Assembly: GCA_026008535.1 (NCBI GenBank)
Contig: BRKX01000014.1
Location: forward strand, 42,104,506 to 42,168,505
Length of the DNA stretch: 64,000 nt
Origin: Perilla frutescens
Taxonomy: Eukaryota > Streptophyta > Magnoliopsida > Lamiales > Lamiaceae
Reading direction: 5' to 3'
The first letter of the stretch is position 1, and each line of letters starts with the position of its first letter. The translations under genes and the position numbers were made by a program. Below, in pieces: positions 1-10,560 of the stretch. Below the pieces are notes generated by a model, which saw only the letters and a list, made by a program, of their open reading frames with translations, was not told where the DNA came from and did no database searches.

Positions 1-487
1 GTCACGTCTCTGATATTGCTCAAACTCAGCCTCTGACTCCTCTGCAAAGTCTCCATAATTATCCTCTGCATGACGATCCTCATCATAATCTTAATGCACC
101 TGCTGCTGACGACGCGACAGTTATGGCTGCGCCCTAGCATTGGCTCAGGCCTCTGCTAGGGCAGGCTCAGCTTGCACAGGATGAGCTCTAGCATCGGTGG
201 TCTCAACAGCTGGGACCTCCTCCTAATGAGGTACTGCCTCATTCTGAACTGGCTGGCTCTAAACTAGTGGTGGTAATGGAATCCGCGCATTAAGGTTCAT
301 GAATTGTGCCATTACTTGGGCGAACGTGTCTTCAAGCTTGTCCTCCAACATTTGTTGACGTCTCTCAAAGTGTTGGGACATGGCTTTATAGTGCCATTGG
401 GCATCCCAAAGTAGCTGATCCGATGATGATGCGTCTGTCGGAGTATTAGGCGAAGACGGTGTTTTGTCTTCCTTTTTATTTTTATCT
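1..487 (-). pseudogene. gag-like remnant of a minus-strand LTR retrotransposon (partial, runs off the window)
   Basis: Read on the minus strand from about 487 down, a frame opens with a polar, Ser/Pro/Thr-rich stretch. It continues through a segment rich in Gln, Glu, Trp and Arg with the order DQLLWDAQW, then SQHFERRQQMLEDKLED, then RIPLPP, and stops near 274. Beyond that stop the same frame continues with further stops into acidic sequence (EESEAEFEQYQ). The composition resembles the N-terminal part of plant Ty3/gypsy gag proteins. The placement also fits: a tRNA-Met primer site and an LTR lie just to the right in matching minus orientation. No zinc knuckle or pol lies inside the window. The gag identity is inferred from context and composition, not from a diagnostic motif. 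Confidence 0.4.
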
Positions 488-1352
488 CCAGGCTTTATTT
501 TTCAAACCTGCAAAACAAATAGCAAAAGAAAAACAAAAGAAACAAAAGGTAGAAAAGGATACTCACTTTTTTTACTCTCGCGTATATCACTCAAATTTTT
601 CAGCAAACTGTGGAGGTCACTCCAACTGTCTCTGATGTCTCGATAGATTAGCTGCTGACTTCTCTAACTCTAGTCAAGTGCTCGAACTTGACTCCAGAGT
701 ATCTCGAGTAATGAGATAGCCACAATGTAGCTACAATGTTCGAGTAAACCACGGCTAGGTGTAGGAACAAGGTTAGGCAAATTTTGTGGAGCTTTGGGTG
801 GGTGTGGGTCGGCTGGATGGATGAAAGTAAGTGAAAATAAAGGTAAGGAAGTGCTATGAATTTTGGATGAATATTGTACCACAAATAAGAGCAATAATCC
901 AACAAGGAAATAAATAAAACTCAACTAAGAAATTAACAAAACAATCCCAATTCAACTAGGAAATAGGAAAAACCAATCCCAACTAAAATACGAACACTAA
1001 AAATTGACCCACCCTTATAATTAGAACACTGTGAACAAAAAATATGACTCCCCACAATGCAATGTGACGTTTCCAATCGCTATACGACGAAGAGTGGCAA
1101 ATCGCGACACAACACAAGAAATAAAAACAATTGCTACCCAAACTCAACAAGACCAATCAAGAACTTTATGAATATCCTAGAAACAATGCAAGATAAGGTA
1201 ACACAGTAGGGCTCGATCACAATTCAGATTTTTTTTGTACGATTTTTTTTATCGAAAATTTATTCTCCTCTTTTTTTATAAGATCGACTTCTTTTCTAGC
1301 CCCTACTATGTCACACAAATTTGGATTGAACCACGACCAACCGAAGTTGACA
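488..1352 (-). other. untranslated leader of the minus-strand element, no gene seen
   Basis: This interval lies between the gag-like remnant and the primer-binding site, so it is the expected 5' leader of the element. Two overlapping minus-strand frames of about 85 codons near 650-920 lie in different frames, resemble nothing I know, and look like chance. The sequence is AT-rich with A-runs and T-runs. Confidence 0.45.
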
Positions 1353-1366
1353 TGGCTCTGATACCA
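1353..1366 (-). other. primer-binding site, initiator tRNA-Met type
   Basis: The plus strand reads TGGCTCTGATACCA, whose reverse complement TGGTATCAGAGCCA matches the 3' end of plant initiator tRNA-Met. It lies a few bases inside the LTR edge, which fixes the element as minus-strand with its 5' LTR to the right. Confidence 0.85.
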
Positions 1367-1373
1367 AAAACTA

Positions 1374-2532
1374 TGATGCGACCAATCAATATGCGGAAGA
1401 TAGAATCGAATAATGGAAACTAAAAGAAAGATTCAATCCAACAATCAACTGAACAATAATGAGTATTTAACCCATATAGACTGACTTAAAACAACCAATA
1501 GATTCGAACAACAATTAAATAGCAATATTCCCAATTTATAACCTGAGAACCCTAGAAATTGACTTGATCAATTGACCTATCAAATGACGTCGGATTATGC
1601 TCAAAATTTAGGAGAATATTTAATTAATATGCAAAAACAACATATCCAAAATTCAAGTAAAACTCACGTGTGGTTTGTGAGATGGCTCAGTGGTGATTTT
1701 AGGCGATTTAAGACACGATGAACACACAATTGAAGCTATATTCAGAATTCAGGACTTGAGGACTATATGGACATGGATGGTGTTGATCAGGGATGGTATG
1801 GAAGGTGTATGGAGGTGTGGTGGTGGTGGAAACGAAAAGGATAGATGAAGCTTACCCGAAACGAACCCTGAATCTACTTGAATCTGGAACGTGAGTATGG
1901 AGCGAACTTCATGGCGAGATTAACCCGTACACTACTGGATGCACGAAGGAATCCCTTGATTTCAAGTTTGTAGATTCCAAGCAACAAACCCTACCAAGAA
2001 CTATTAATTTGTGATTGAGACGGGATGAAGCGTGGGATGAAGCGTAAAAAGCTATTTCATTCAAAATGCAGTCTAAAGTGATAACAACATTGTTCAGCTC
2101 TATTTATATATAGGGAGGTGGAAAAAACACGCCCTAACTCAAAAATACCAAAAACTAATTAAATAAAATAAATTAAAAATAAAAGGTTTTGGATGCCGAT
2201 GGGCACGGTCCGTGCTAAAGGAGCACGGGCCGTGCTAGCTGCCTTGTGTGGGCCAATGCTAATTATATGCACCATTTTCCAAACTCTCGGTGCTAGTTGC
2301 ACGGGTCGTGCCCTTGGACTGTCTTGGGGCACGGTCCGTACTAGATGACACACGGGCTCTAACCTTCAATTTCAGTCACGTTCACCAACTTGTGCTCTTC
2401 GGACTCAATCCCACCATCTTCTAACCTCTTTCCAACGTAGCACTGGAGATATCCTTGCAACTTCTTGGCTCTGAGTCTCGTCACTGGACCTCGCAGCTGC
2501 AACTCTGGATTTAAATCTGTGGTGCTACTACA
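1374..2532 (-). mobile_element. 5' LTR of the minus-strand element (about 1.16 kb)
   Basis: On the minus strand the LTR begins TGTAGTAGCACC at 2532 and ends with CA a few bases before the primer-binding site. The exact inner edge may be 1374 or 1377. It contains several GCACGG/CCGTGC near-palindromes at 2195-2345 upstream of a minus-strand TATA box, a layout common in plant LTR promoters. The partner LTR lies outside the window, so the boundaries rest on the PBS and the TG/CA ends only. Confidence 0.65.
2099..2115 (-). promoter_or_regulatory. LTR TATA box
   Basis: The minus strand reads CTATATATAAATAGAGC inside the LTR, downstream in the minus sense of the GC-rich GCACGG repeats. This is the expected position for an LTR promoter. 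Confidence 0.5.
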
Positions 2533-2544
2533 GGACTCATCATG

Positions 2545-2727
2545 TAATAGACAATAGTTTTTTATGACAACCGTTGGCTTTTTTTATGTAGACAACGGGT
2601 TTTGTGAAAAACCGTTGTCTGTATTCAAATGGACAATGGGTGGGGTTTTTTCCGACCATTGTAAAATTTTTGCATCAGACAAAGGTTTTGTTTGACCATT
2701 GTCTTTTTAAATTTTTTTTTCTTGCAG
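2545..2727. repeat. hairpin-forming GACAACGG/CCGTTGTC repeats, probable subterminal region of a decayed CACTA transposon
   Basis: About four units of roughly 40 bp each contain AGACAAyGG and its complement CCrTTGTCT separated by a T-rich loop. The clearest is AGACAACGGG...AACCGTTGTCT around 2582-2612. Hairpin repeats of this kind are typical of subterminal regions of plant CACTA (EnSpm) elements. The block ends at TTTTTCTTGCAGC (2716-2727), close to the reversed CACTA terminus TTCTTGTAGTG. The CACTA assignment is an inference from motif resemblance. No transposase is present. Confidence 0.5.
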
Positions 2728-4128
2728 CTTTTTTTTTCATATAGTACCTGCTTATTTACAAAATTTTCCAAAATAATAAATAATTAAAACCAAAGAATAA
2801 TTCATTACATAATAACCATAATGTATACAAACTAAATAATACATGTAAGTTCTCCAAAATAACATGATTAAATATGAAATAAATTAATATTAATATTTTG
2901 CATTCACATATAATACATTTTAATGCAATGTAGAGGACTTTTTTATAACACATTGTTCGAAACTTTTTTATTTATGCAGTATTAATTTGCTAATAATTAA
3001 ATGCCAAAACTTTAAGCACCTTTAGTCATTGCTTCACTGAGAGGACTATAAACATGAATTAATAGGGAAAAAAAAACTTTATGTTGTTTGGTGTAACTAT
3101 CTCAATTCCCATTTTCATCAACTAATCAAGCAATGAGTCAAAAATATGCCGATATTCAAATGCTCAAAATGTAACATACAAGAGTTCCATTGTAGATTAA
3201 ATAACCAATTAGAAACAAGCTATAGATTATCAATCTATATCCCACTTTTGAAATCGTCTCTAAATCAACATTTTTCTTGGAAAAAAATTTAACCATTTCA
3301 GCCTTATTACATGAACCAACCAGTCCACATAATGTTCCAAATTATTTTATGGAAGCAAGTGGTAGGCCTAGGCAGTAGATATGATTTAACCCAGCAGCTA
3401 TGCAACAACTCAATCAATGATAGGGCAGCCAAGTTCTAATAGCTTCCATGATAAATTCAGGAACACAACAACATATAGCTTCATCTAATCCCCTTTTTCG
3501 ATATCGTTCGAGAGGATTATTATCTGAGTTAGTTTTATTCAAGTATAGTCAACTCCCCTTTTCTGATTATCGTCGGGGTAGTCTTCTAATCTTGCTACAT
3601 TTTTAAACATGCAAATCAAGCAGTACATCTAAACCATGAACTAAAAAACACACTGAACAAAAAGTACGAAGCACCATAAAAAGAAATTCAATGGAAATCC
3701 CTCTATCCAGTTATGTGCAAGTCTGCAACAAAATCTATCAATTGGTTAAAGAAGCTCTAACAAACTGATTTACAAGCATCTATAAAAATCACGAAATGTT
3801 GTGCGTTCCTAGCAATAATGAGACTGTTGCAGTGCAAAGTTTCTTCAACCGTAAAAATTGAGCTTCTTCATTACTTTTGCATAAGCTGCAGGAACAATGT
3901 CGGATTATCTGGGCCATCATTTTAACTTCTTAGACTACAACAACAAATAGACTAATGTTATTATATGTTAAATTAGTGCAGGCTAACTATGCAAAGTCAA
4001 GCTGGAAACATCAAAAGAGCAAAGTATATTTAGAAGAATGATTTCGGTAAAAAAAAGAAAGCTCAAGCCACTTCAAGTATAGAGAACACAATAACAGATA
4101 GCTTCATCTATCTCAGAAAATATTCAAC
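2728..4128. other. AT-rich intergenic or decayed sequence, no gene seen
   Basis: I find no convincing coding region, LTR boundary or tandem repeat here. Short frames such as the minus-strand one at 2756-2953 are low-complexity and hydrophobic from AT-rich DNA and lack any recognisable motif. Confidence 0.6.
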
Positions 4129-5856
4129 TGTTGGTCCCGGTGCGAGCCTTTGTCAGTTTAGAGAGAGGGGTGAATAAACTGACTTCAAAAACTTTAAAAC
4201 AGATGCGGAATAGATAGGGCCCTGACTCGCTTTTGAGATTTATCTGTGCTGACTGATCAGTTGAGAGAAGCTGATAGAGGCTTAGCTTGTGAGCTGATCA
4301 GTTTTCAACTGATAGCTAGAAGACGTGGCTGAAGCTTGTCAGTTCAGTCTGTGTGTGTGAATGTGTGCACTTAAAGAACTTGTAAGACTGAAAAACAGTA
4401 AGAACAGCACACACAGAGCTTTATAGAGCTTCGAAGCTTCCTACTTCTACATCCTCTCTTCATTCCGTAGAAGGGCAATCCACTATGCAAGTGTAAAGTT
4501 TCTTTATTATAATTAGACAATGAAGAATTCCTGTTGGACCTGAAAATGACACCCTTCAACCCGAGCGCGGCCTCCTTTCCAACTGTTGCTCTCCTAAAAG
4601 AACGGACCTATCGGTACACGCTCCTTCTCAGTCGATTTCTAGGTAAACAGCTTACACTTACCATTCCCAACTGCTTACTAAGACTTTAGGTGCTATTGCC
4701 CGTCTTTACATGATTTTAGATCTCACTCGATCTTCAAGAAGACAGTCTTGAATCTATTATCAACCTGGAGTACTCCTTTCTCTTAAGCTGAGTGGTTAAT
4801 CTTTGAGGGACTGTATTGAGTAGCTTTGCTCTTGCTGGAATTCTGCGTTAGCTTAGTAGCTTGCTTTGAACTTGAAGCACGCCTTCTCAGTTTAAGACTT
4901 TTCGCACTTTGAAAATATTGAGCTTTGAGCTGTAGGGAGAGAGAAAGAAATAGCTCGTTCTGCAAAATAGCAAAGTTAGATTGGCGAAAGTCTTGGCCAA
5001 AATTGATTTCACCCTCTTTAAATAGATGAGTGAATTTTAACCGTCATGATTGGTGATGTTTGGAAATCACCGGTGGCATTTTAATGCTTGTATCCATTTG
5101 AAGCTTTTTTAATGAACTAGCCATTTTGACTTTAATATTCTCTGCTCTAAGATCATCAGGATCTTCTAAAGATTTCCTGTTAAGATCTTCATTGACTGCT
5201 TGTCAGTAGGAGCAGGTGATTCGGCTATCATTTCTTGGACATTTAGCTAACGGGCTCTAAGCTATCTCGGCTTTCAGCTCTGAGATTGTCCAGTTAGCAG
5301 ATCTTTCAGCTGCCTCGAGCTTCTATCATGATATAGTCTAGTTCAGCTAATTCATCAGCTAAGCTTAAAAGCTTTTATTTCTAGACTTATCAGTTGGCTA
5401 CCTGATTGAGCTTTTACCTTTTCTCTCTGAACTGATCTATGGTCAGTTAAGTGGAGGCTCAATACATTTAGAGATGTTTTACCAGTAAAATGATCTTTGA
5501 TTAGTTTAGGATTAGCTCTGACTGATCTCAGATTAGATCAGTTTCAGCTTTCAAGCTGACTCTGTTCATCAATCTATCTTGGCTTTCTGCTAAGACTGAT
5601 GATTCACTCATCTGTGGATGCCTACCAGTCTCCAAAGTTCTCTTCGCCCTTTACAGCTTATCTCAAGCTTTGAAGAGTTTACTCTGACTGGTCTGATCAA
5701 GGCAACCTGTAAGCTGGTTGACCATGCTTCTGAATAGCTATCTCTCATCTCAACTTGAAGTCTTATTTGGTCATTATCCCTGATTTTCAGCTTGTCATAA
5801 CCTGCAGTTTTTCATTAAATCATCACACATGTTTTGACATTTCATCAAAACGATCA
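4129..5856 (-). mobile_element. SIRE-like Ty1/copia LTR, minus orientation (solo or truncated element)
   Basis: The plus strand starts TGTTGGTCCCGGTGCGAGCC and ends near ...CATCAAAACGATCA. On the minus strand this is an LTR beginning TGATCGTTTTGATGAAATG and ending ...ATTCACCCCTCTC...GGGACCAACA. Those start and end signatures are familiar from SIRE/Opie-type copia LTRs. Its start-side end is homologous to the LTR fragment at 61804-62090. There is no PBS next to the 4129 end, so this is a 3' LTR or solo LTR. No target duplication is visible. At 5856 it abuts, without any spacer, a gypsy LTR already truncated by about 1.3 kb. The interior is rich in the palindrome ACTGATCAGT and CAGCTGA. Confidence 0.6.
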
Positions 5857-6278
5857 TTAAAATCCCTTGAAACATTTAATCGAACACGTTACGTGCACCC
5901 ATTTAAACCACATAATCAAGACTCAATTTAAATCCTTTAAACCCAACATTTCAAATACAAACACCTTCATCTTAGGGCTCTAACATACATAAAAATCAAC
6001 CCCAACAACCATCACAACACCTCCAACCAACAATCAACATATCAAGGGAATTTAGGGCAAAAATCCAATCTTTAGAAACAATGAACCATAGAAATTCGAT
6101 ATAACTTCACATATAGCTTCAAGGAGGTAAATAAATCATATGTTCAAGACATCAAGGCAAGAGGATCAATAAAAGTGAAAACCCTAATTTTTGAGTATGA
6201 ACCCTAGTTTTCAATCAACATGAAAATGGTGTTTTAATCACCAAGGTGAAGAGGGTATGAAGTTACCTTAGTTGATGG
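5857..6278 (-). mobile_element. A0 3' LTR, fragment 1 (left of copia-1)
   Basis: The sequence from CATTAAAATCC onward matches the A0 5' LTR from about 30575. The first roughly 1.3 kb (plus-strand order) of the LTR is missing at the junction with the SIRE-like LTR. The fragment ends at the GATGG target duplication of copia-1 and resumes at 15218. Confidence 0.8.
6274..6278. repeat. target site duplication of copia-1 (left)
   Basis: GATGG stands directly before TGTTAG of the copia-1 5' LTR. The same five bases follow the 3' LTR at 15218-15222. Confidence 0.9.
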
Positions 6279-7727
6279 TGTTAGTTTTGTATACTGGAAG
6301 ACTCGTCTTTGTATACTTTTCTGATGATATGATGATATGAAATGAAAGTTATTGCACTCACTGTTTGCATTTAGATTATATTCTATAATTGTTTTATGCA
6401 ATGTTCCATATACTTACATTGTAGATGATATGGTGTGAGGAGTCACACGGTAAGATCATATCATTAGAACCTTGTAATGTATTAAAGAGCTCACGGCTTA
6501 GATGGTCCTGACCACACCATCGGTACACCGTAGAATAATCTGATAAGTTAGTTTATCTTGACTAACTGATTATTCTAGTACACTAGTTAGTGTATTGAGA
6601 AGGATCACGATAGGATACTATTCTCTGTCTCTGACCCAGTTACTGAGAGAATAAAGATCCACAGAGTTCGGATTCTGAACTCATGTGATATTGGCGAGCA
6701 TATGTGTGTGTTGTTTATTACTTTGATTTATCAATGGGTGAGATCTTTTCGTAGATCGAATTCGATATCTTGGGTAATAACAATGTATACATGATGTCTC
6801 GAGCAGTATGCATGAGTACTGTGTCCTGGTGCGCCAGGTTGATAATGTTCTCTTGAGGAAGCACAAGTTCATGTTGAAACCCTGCAGGTGGAATTTATTC
6901 CGTACATGAATAAAGCTTGTGTGGTACTACTCAAGGTTTTAGATGTTGATTAATTATAGCTGTCAGAGGCTTACATAATTAATTAATGAACATTATATCT
7001 TAAACAAGGGGAATGGCTGGACTAAAGGAGAAAGCATATTCGTAAATATGTATTAAATTGGTAGGTCAGTTTTACTTCTTTAGTGGAATAAAAGTAAAAC
7101 TTAATTTATTTAATTATATCCTAAGTTTATTGGATATTGGATACTAAATAAATTAGTGGGCCAATTTAATATTCTTCTAGATCCCTGTTGTAGCCCAATT
7201 GACTGATAGTGGATTGGATATTGAACTTGAGATAGAGGCCCAAGCCCAGTAGGGCTGGAACATGAAATTTCGCCCCTCCCTATATATAAGGGGAGGGGGG
7301 GGCACGAAATTTTGAGGATGTTATTCATTGGAAATCAGCCCCTCTTTGTCTCTCAAAGTTATCCACAGATTTCACAATTCTATCTAGTAGATTTCAGCCC
7401 ACTCTGAATCTAGATACAGTCCGGGAATACAACAGAAGATCTTGGAGTAGAATCTATGGTGCTCGATTTTTTGAGGTGTTAGGTGGCGCCATACAGTGTT
7501 CATTCAATAATAAGATTAGATCTTTAATCTTGTCCATAGACCGTCTATCGATTTGTAAGTAGATTCGTTTCTATGTCTTTCGCTTTATTAGATTCGAATC
7601 TTCTTTGCATGCTTTTTTATTAGATTGTGATAAACATGCATGTTACATAAAATTATGATTTGCATGAACACGGATTAATGAACAACCAAATGATCATGCG
7701 ATGGTTTAATTCGAAAAAACCCCAACA
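6279..7727 (+). mobile_element. Copia-1 5' LTR
   Basis: It starts TGTTAGTTTTG, ends CCCCAACA, and is followed two bases later by the PBS. It is nearly colinear with 13771-15217. A TATA box lies near 7281-7289, and the transcript start should lie just downstream. Confidence 0.93.
7272..7300 (+). promoter_or_regulatory. copia-1 TATA box inside an inverted repeat
   Basis: CCCCTCCCTATATATAAGGG continues as GGAGGGG. The TATA core sits in the loop and inner stem of a C-tract/G-tract inverted repeat. The same arrangement occurs in the 3' LTR (about 14764-14790) and in both copia-2 LTR fragments. Confidence 0.65.
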
Positions 7728-7729
7728 AT

Positions 7730-7741
7730 TGGTATCAGAGC
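7730..7741 (+). other. copia-1 primer-binding site
   Basis: TGGTATCAGAGC, complementary to the 3' end of initiator tRNA-Met, lies two bases after the 5' LTR. Confidence 0.92.
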
Positions 7742-10201
7742 GGGTTTTGGCACTGTTCTAGGATTAATCCGGGCATAATTTCAAATTGCATAATTAAATT
7801 TGATGGTGAATTTATGGTGTTTAAATTTTCAGATTTAATTGCCATGTATTTCGATTTTTATGGTATTCAAGACTTGGAAGAATTTTCGGATTGAATTCGA
7901 AAATTCTAGTTTTGAATTGTTGGAATTTTCGATTATGATGAGATGTAGATTTGGGATGATATTTGATGGTCTTCAAATTTCCAGATTTATGTCTCATAAT
8001 TTTCGAAAATTTGAAGATCAATTTTTTCGAAAATTGATGTTATAAAATTCCCTAATTTTGTGTTAAAATTTTCGAACACTATAATTAAATTTGGATGGAT
8101 TTTTGATCTACATCAAAATTTCCAGATTTAATTTGGATAGGGTTCGAAATTTTTGATGGTTAGAATTGGATTTGGTGATTTTTGATGTATATCAAAGATT
8201 GCCTAATTCTAATCTAGATAGACTTGAAATTAGAATTTTAAATTTGGTAATTTTTGAAGTGGATCAAAATTTCCAGATTTATTTTTCTTGTAATTTTCGA
8301 AACCTACACTATATTATTTGGAATTCTTTTTTCATTAATGTCAAAATTTCCAAATGTGAAATATAATGTAATTTTCAATTTTGTTAAATTAATTTGGAGA
8401 AGATTTGGATGAAAATCAAATTTCCAGATTTATTTAATGATGGTTTTCAAAAATTATGATATTGGATTAAGATTTGATATTATTTGATGTATATCTTAAT
8501 TTACCTAATTTTAATCTAGATAGATTTGAAAATAGAATTTTAAATTTGGAAGAATTTGAAGTGGATCAAATTTCCAGATTTATTATTGGTATTATTTTCG
8601 AAATCTATGGATTTAAATTGGATAAAGGTGATTTTGGATATATACAAATAATTATGAAAATCTAATTGTGATAAGATTTTAAATTTGGATAAGTTTTGGA
8701 AGATTTTGGATTGGAATCAAATCTCCAAACTTTATCCTTGAAGATTTAGATTCTTATGGATAATATTTGGATTAGATTCTTGATTTATATCAATATATCC
8801 AATTATTATTTAATTAGGGTGGTTAGAAAATATTAAATAAATTTGGAGGATAATTATTAATAATTTCCAGATTTATTTTGATGATATTTTCGAAAATACA
8901 AGATTAAAATTGGTGGATAATTATTTTAATTTCCAGTTTTTATCTTGTGGATAATATCGAATTAATTAATTTAATTAATTGTAAAATTCGATTATTATTT
9001 AATATTCATGCATAGATATCATATGTTATTTTATGTCGATCATATAATACATGATTGTTGGATTTGTAGACTGTGTTTGTTTGCAGGTTTACCAACTATC
9101 ATGGCTCCTTTATTTTATGTGATGTATGTTTATGTTGAATGAATGTTGGCCGTATGCCGGTTCGGGTACGTGATTTTAATCCATGAGAAAATCCATGAAT
9201 TAGGTCTAGATTTTATTTTACGTTGTTTTAATGTAATAGATATAAAGCTGTTAGACGAGTTTTTGAGTTGTAATTTTTATTCTAGCAATATTAGATTTTT
9301 CCTTTCGGAATAGATAGTCTGTATTGAATAAAGATCGGAGATCAACTCAAAGAAGGAAAGTGGTTCTGCACCAGAAAGGAAGGTTCACCGGTTCACGTCC
9401 CGAAAACCCTAAATGGAGCTAGGATTTTCGGCGAGGCGCGGTGAAGGGTGCGGCGGCCAAGCCTGTTTCTGGAGCTGACTTTCCAATTTTATCTCATCAA
9501 TCAACATGAGATATAAGCCATGATAGTTGGAATATTATTGTTGCTTATTATGTTGAAGCATGCAATGGATGTTTATCATTTTATGTGATGTTTGCATATT
9601 CGATAATGGAATAAATTGAAACCTCAAACATAAATAACTAAGTGGGAGAGATTCATACCGAAGTATGTAGAAATCTCATACGATCTCCATTAAAATCTGG
9701 TTTAATTGAGAAGTGATGGGCATGCGCGTTGACATCGGTCTTCCTCCATATTTGATGTGTCATATCACAGATTTCTCTAGATATTAAATCTCCTAAATGG
9801 ATAGCTGTAGAACACTATTAGGACTAACTGACTCCTCCATCTGGAGCGGTTAAATTCGAATAGTGCTCTTGGTGCGAAGATAATGGTGTGCACACTTAGA
9901 TGTAATTTATTGATAAACGTCCACACGATCGTGGCTTATCAGTTAGACGATTACATGACTGTGTTTAATCCGGCTATTAATTTGCTTGTTGTAAGGAAAC
10001 TCAACTGGAGGCAAATTAAAGGTTAACGTATTTAAGAATGGATTTTATAAACGTCCACACTATCGTGGCTTATAAAAGACGTTTTTAAAGTGTCGGTGGA
10101 AAAGTATATAATTTTTATGAGGCTTTCGATTATATACTGTTTATCCTAAACGTGTTATGTGACTATACTGCATGTTTAATTTCAGTTATTTCATATCATC
10201 A
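7742..10201 (+). other. copia-1 leader with degenerate internal repeats
   Basis: This is about 2.5 kb of AT-rich untranslated leader. From about 7820 to 8960 the motif AAATTTCCAGATTTA recurs every 100-150 bases next to TTTGATGTATATCAA and TTTTCGAAAAT. Two copies of a CGTCCACAC...ATCGTGGCTTAT hairpin motif lie near 9918 and 10049, and a PPT-like AAGTGGGAGA lies at 9640-9649. All of these recur in the copia-2 leader, so they are family features. Short frames here are not convincing genes. Confidence 0.75.
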
Positions 10202-10560
10202 ATGGCACTCTCCAATATGTCCTCAATCCTCAAAGAAAACAAACTTGTCGGTGAAAACTACAATGACTGGATTCGTAACCTTAACCTAGTTCTAGTTGCT
10301 GAAGGACACAAGTTTGTACTTGAAGAGATATGTCCTGACAAGCCAGATGAGGATTCTGACGAAGCCTAAAGGGCTGTGTATGACAAGTGGGTCAAGTCTG
10401 ATGAGATAGCGCGCTGCTACATTCTGGCTTCCATGTCGAATGTGTGGCAACATCAGCATCAGACTATGAAGACTGCTTATGATGTCATGCTCAACCTTAA
10501 GGAGCTCTTCGGTTATCAGAACCGCTTGGCTCGCCACTTAGAAATGAAGAAGAGAGGTAC
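10202..10560 (+). pseudogene. copia-1 truncated gag (UBN2-type)
   Basis: The N-terminal gag segment opens with MALSNMSSILKENKL and contains YNDWIRNLNLVL and YDKWVKSDEIARCYILASM, both typical of plant copia UBN2-type gag. A TAA stop at 10367-10369 interrupts it, probably a CAA to TAA change (the context reads EA-stop-RAVYDKW). After FGYQNRLARHLEMKK the normal gag C-terminus and the CCHC nucleocapsid knuckle are absent and the protease follows within about 25 codons. The protein could not package RNA normally. Confidence 0.8.

Noticed and set aside
648..924. Two overlapping minus-strand frames of about 85 codons as genes
   Set aside because: They are different frames of the same AT-rich leader with no domain signal and no sign of constraint.
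7730..7741. tRNA-Met-like sequence as a tRNA gene
   Set aside because: Only the 12-base primer complement is present at this and the other PBS sites; there is no cloverleaf or A/B box.
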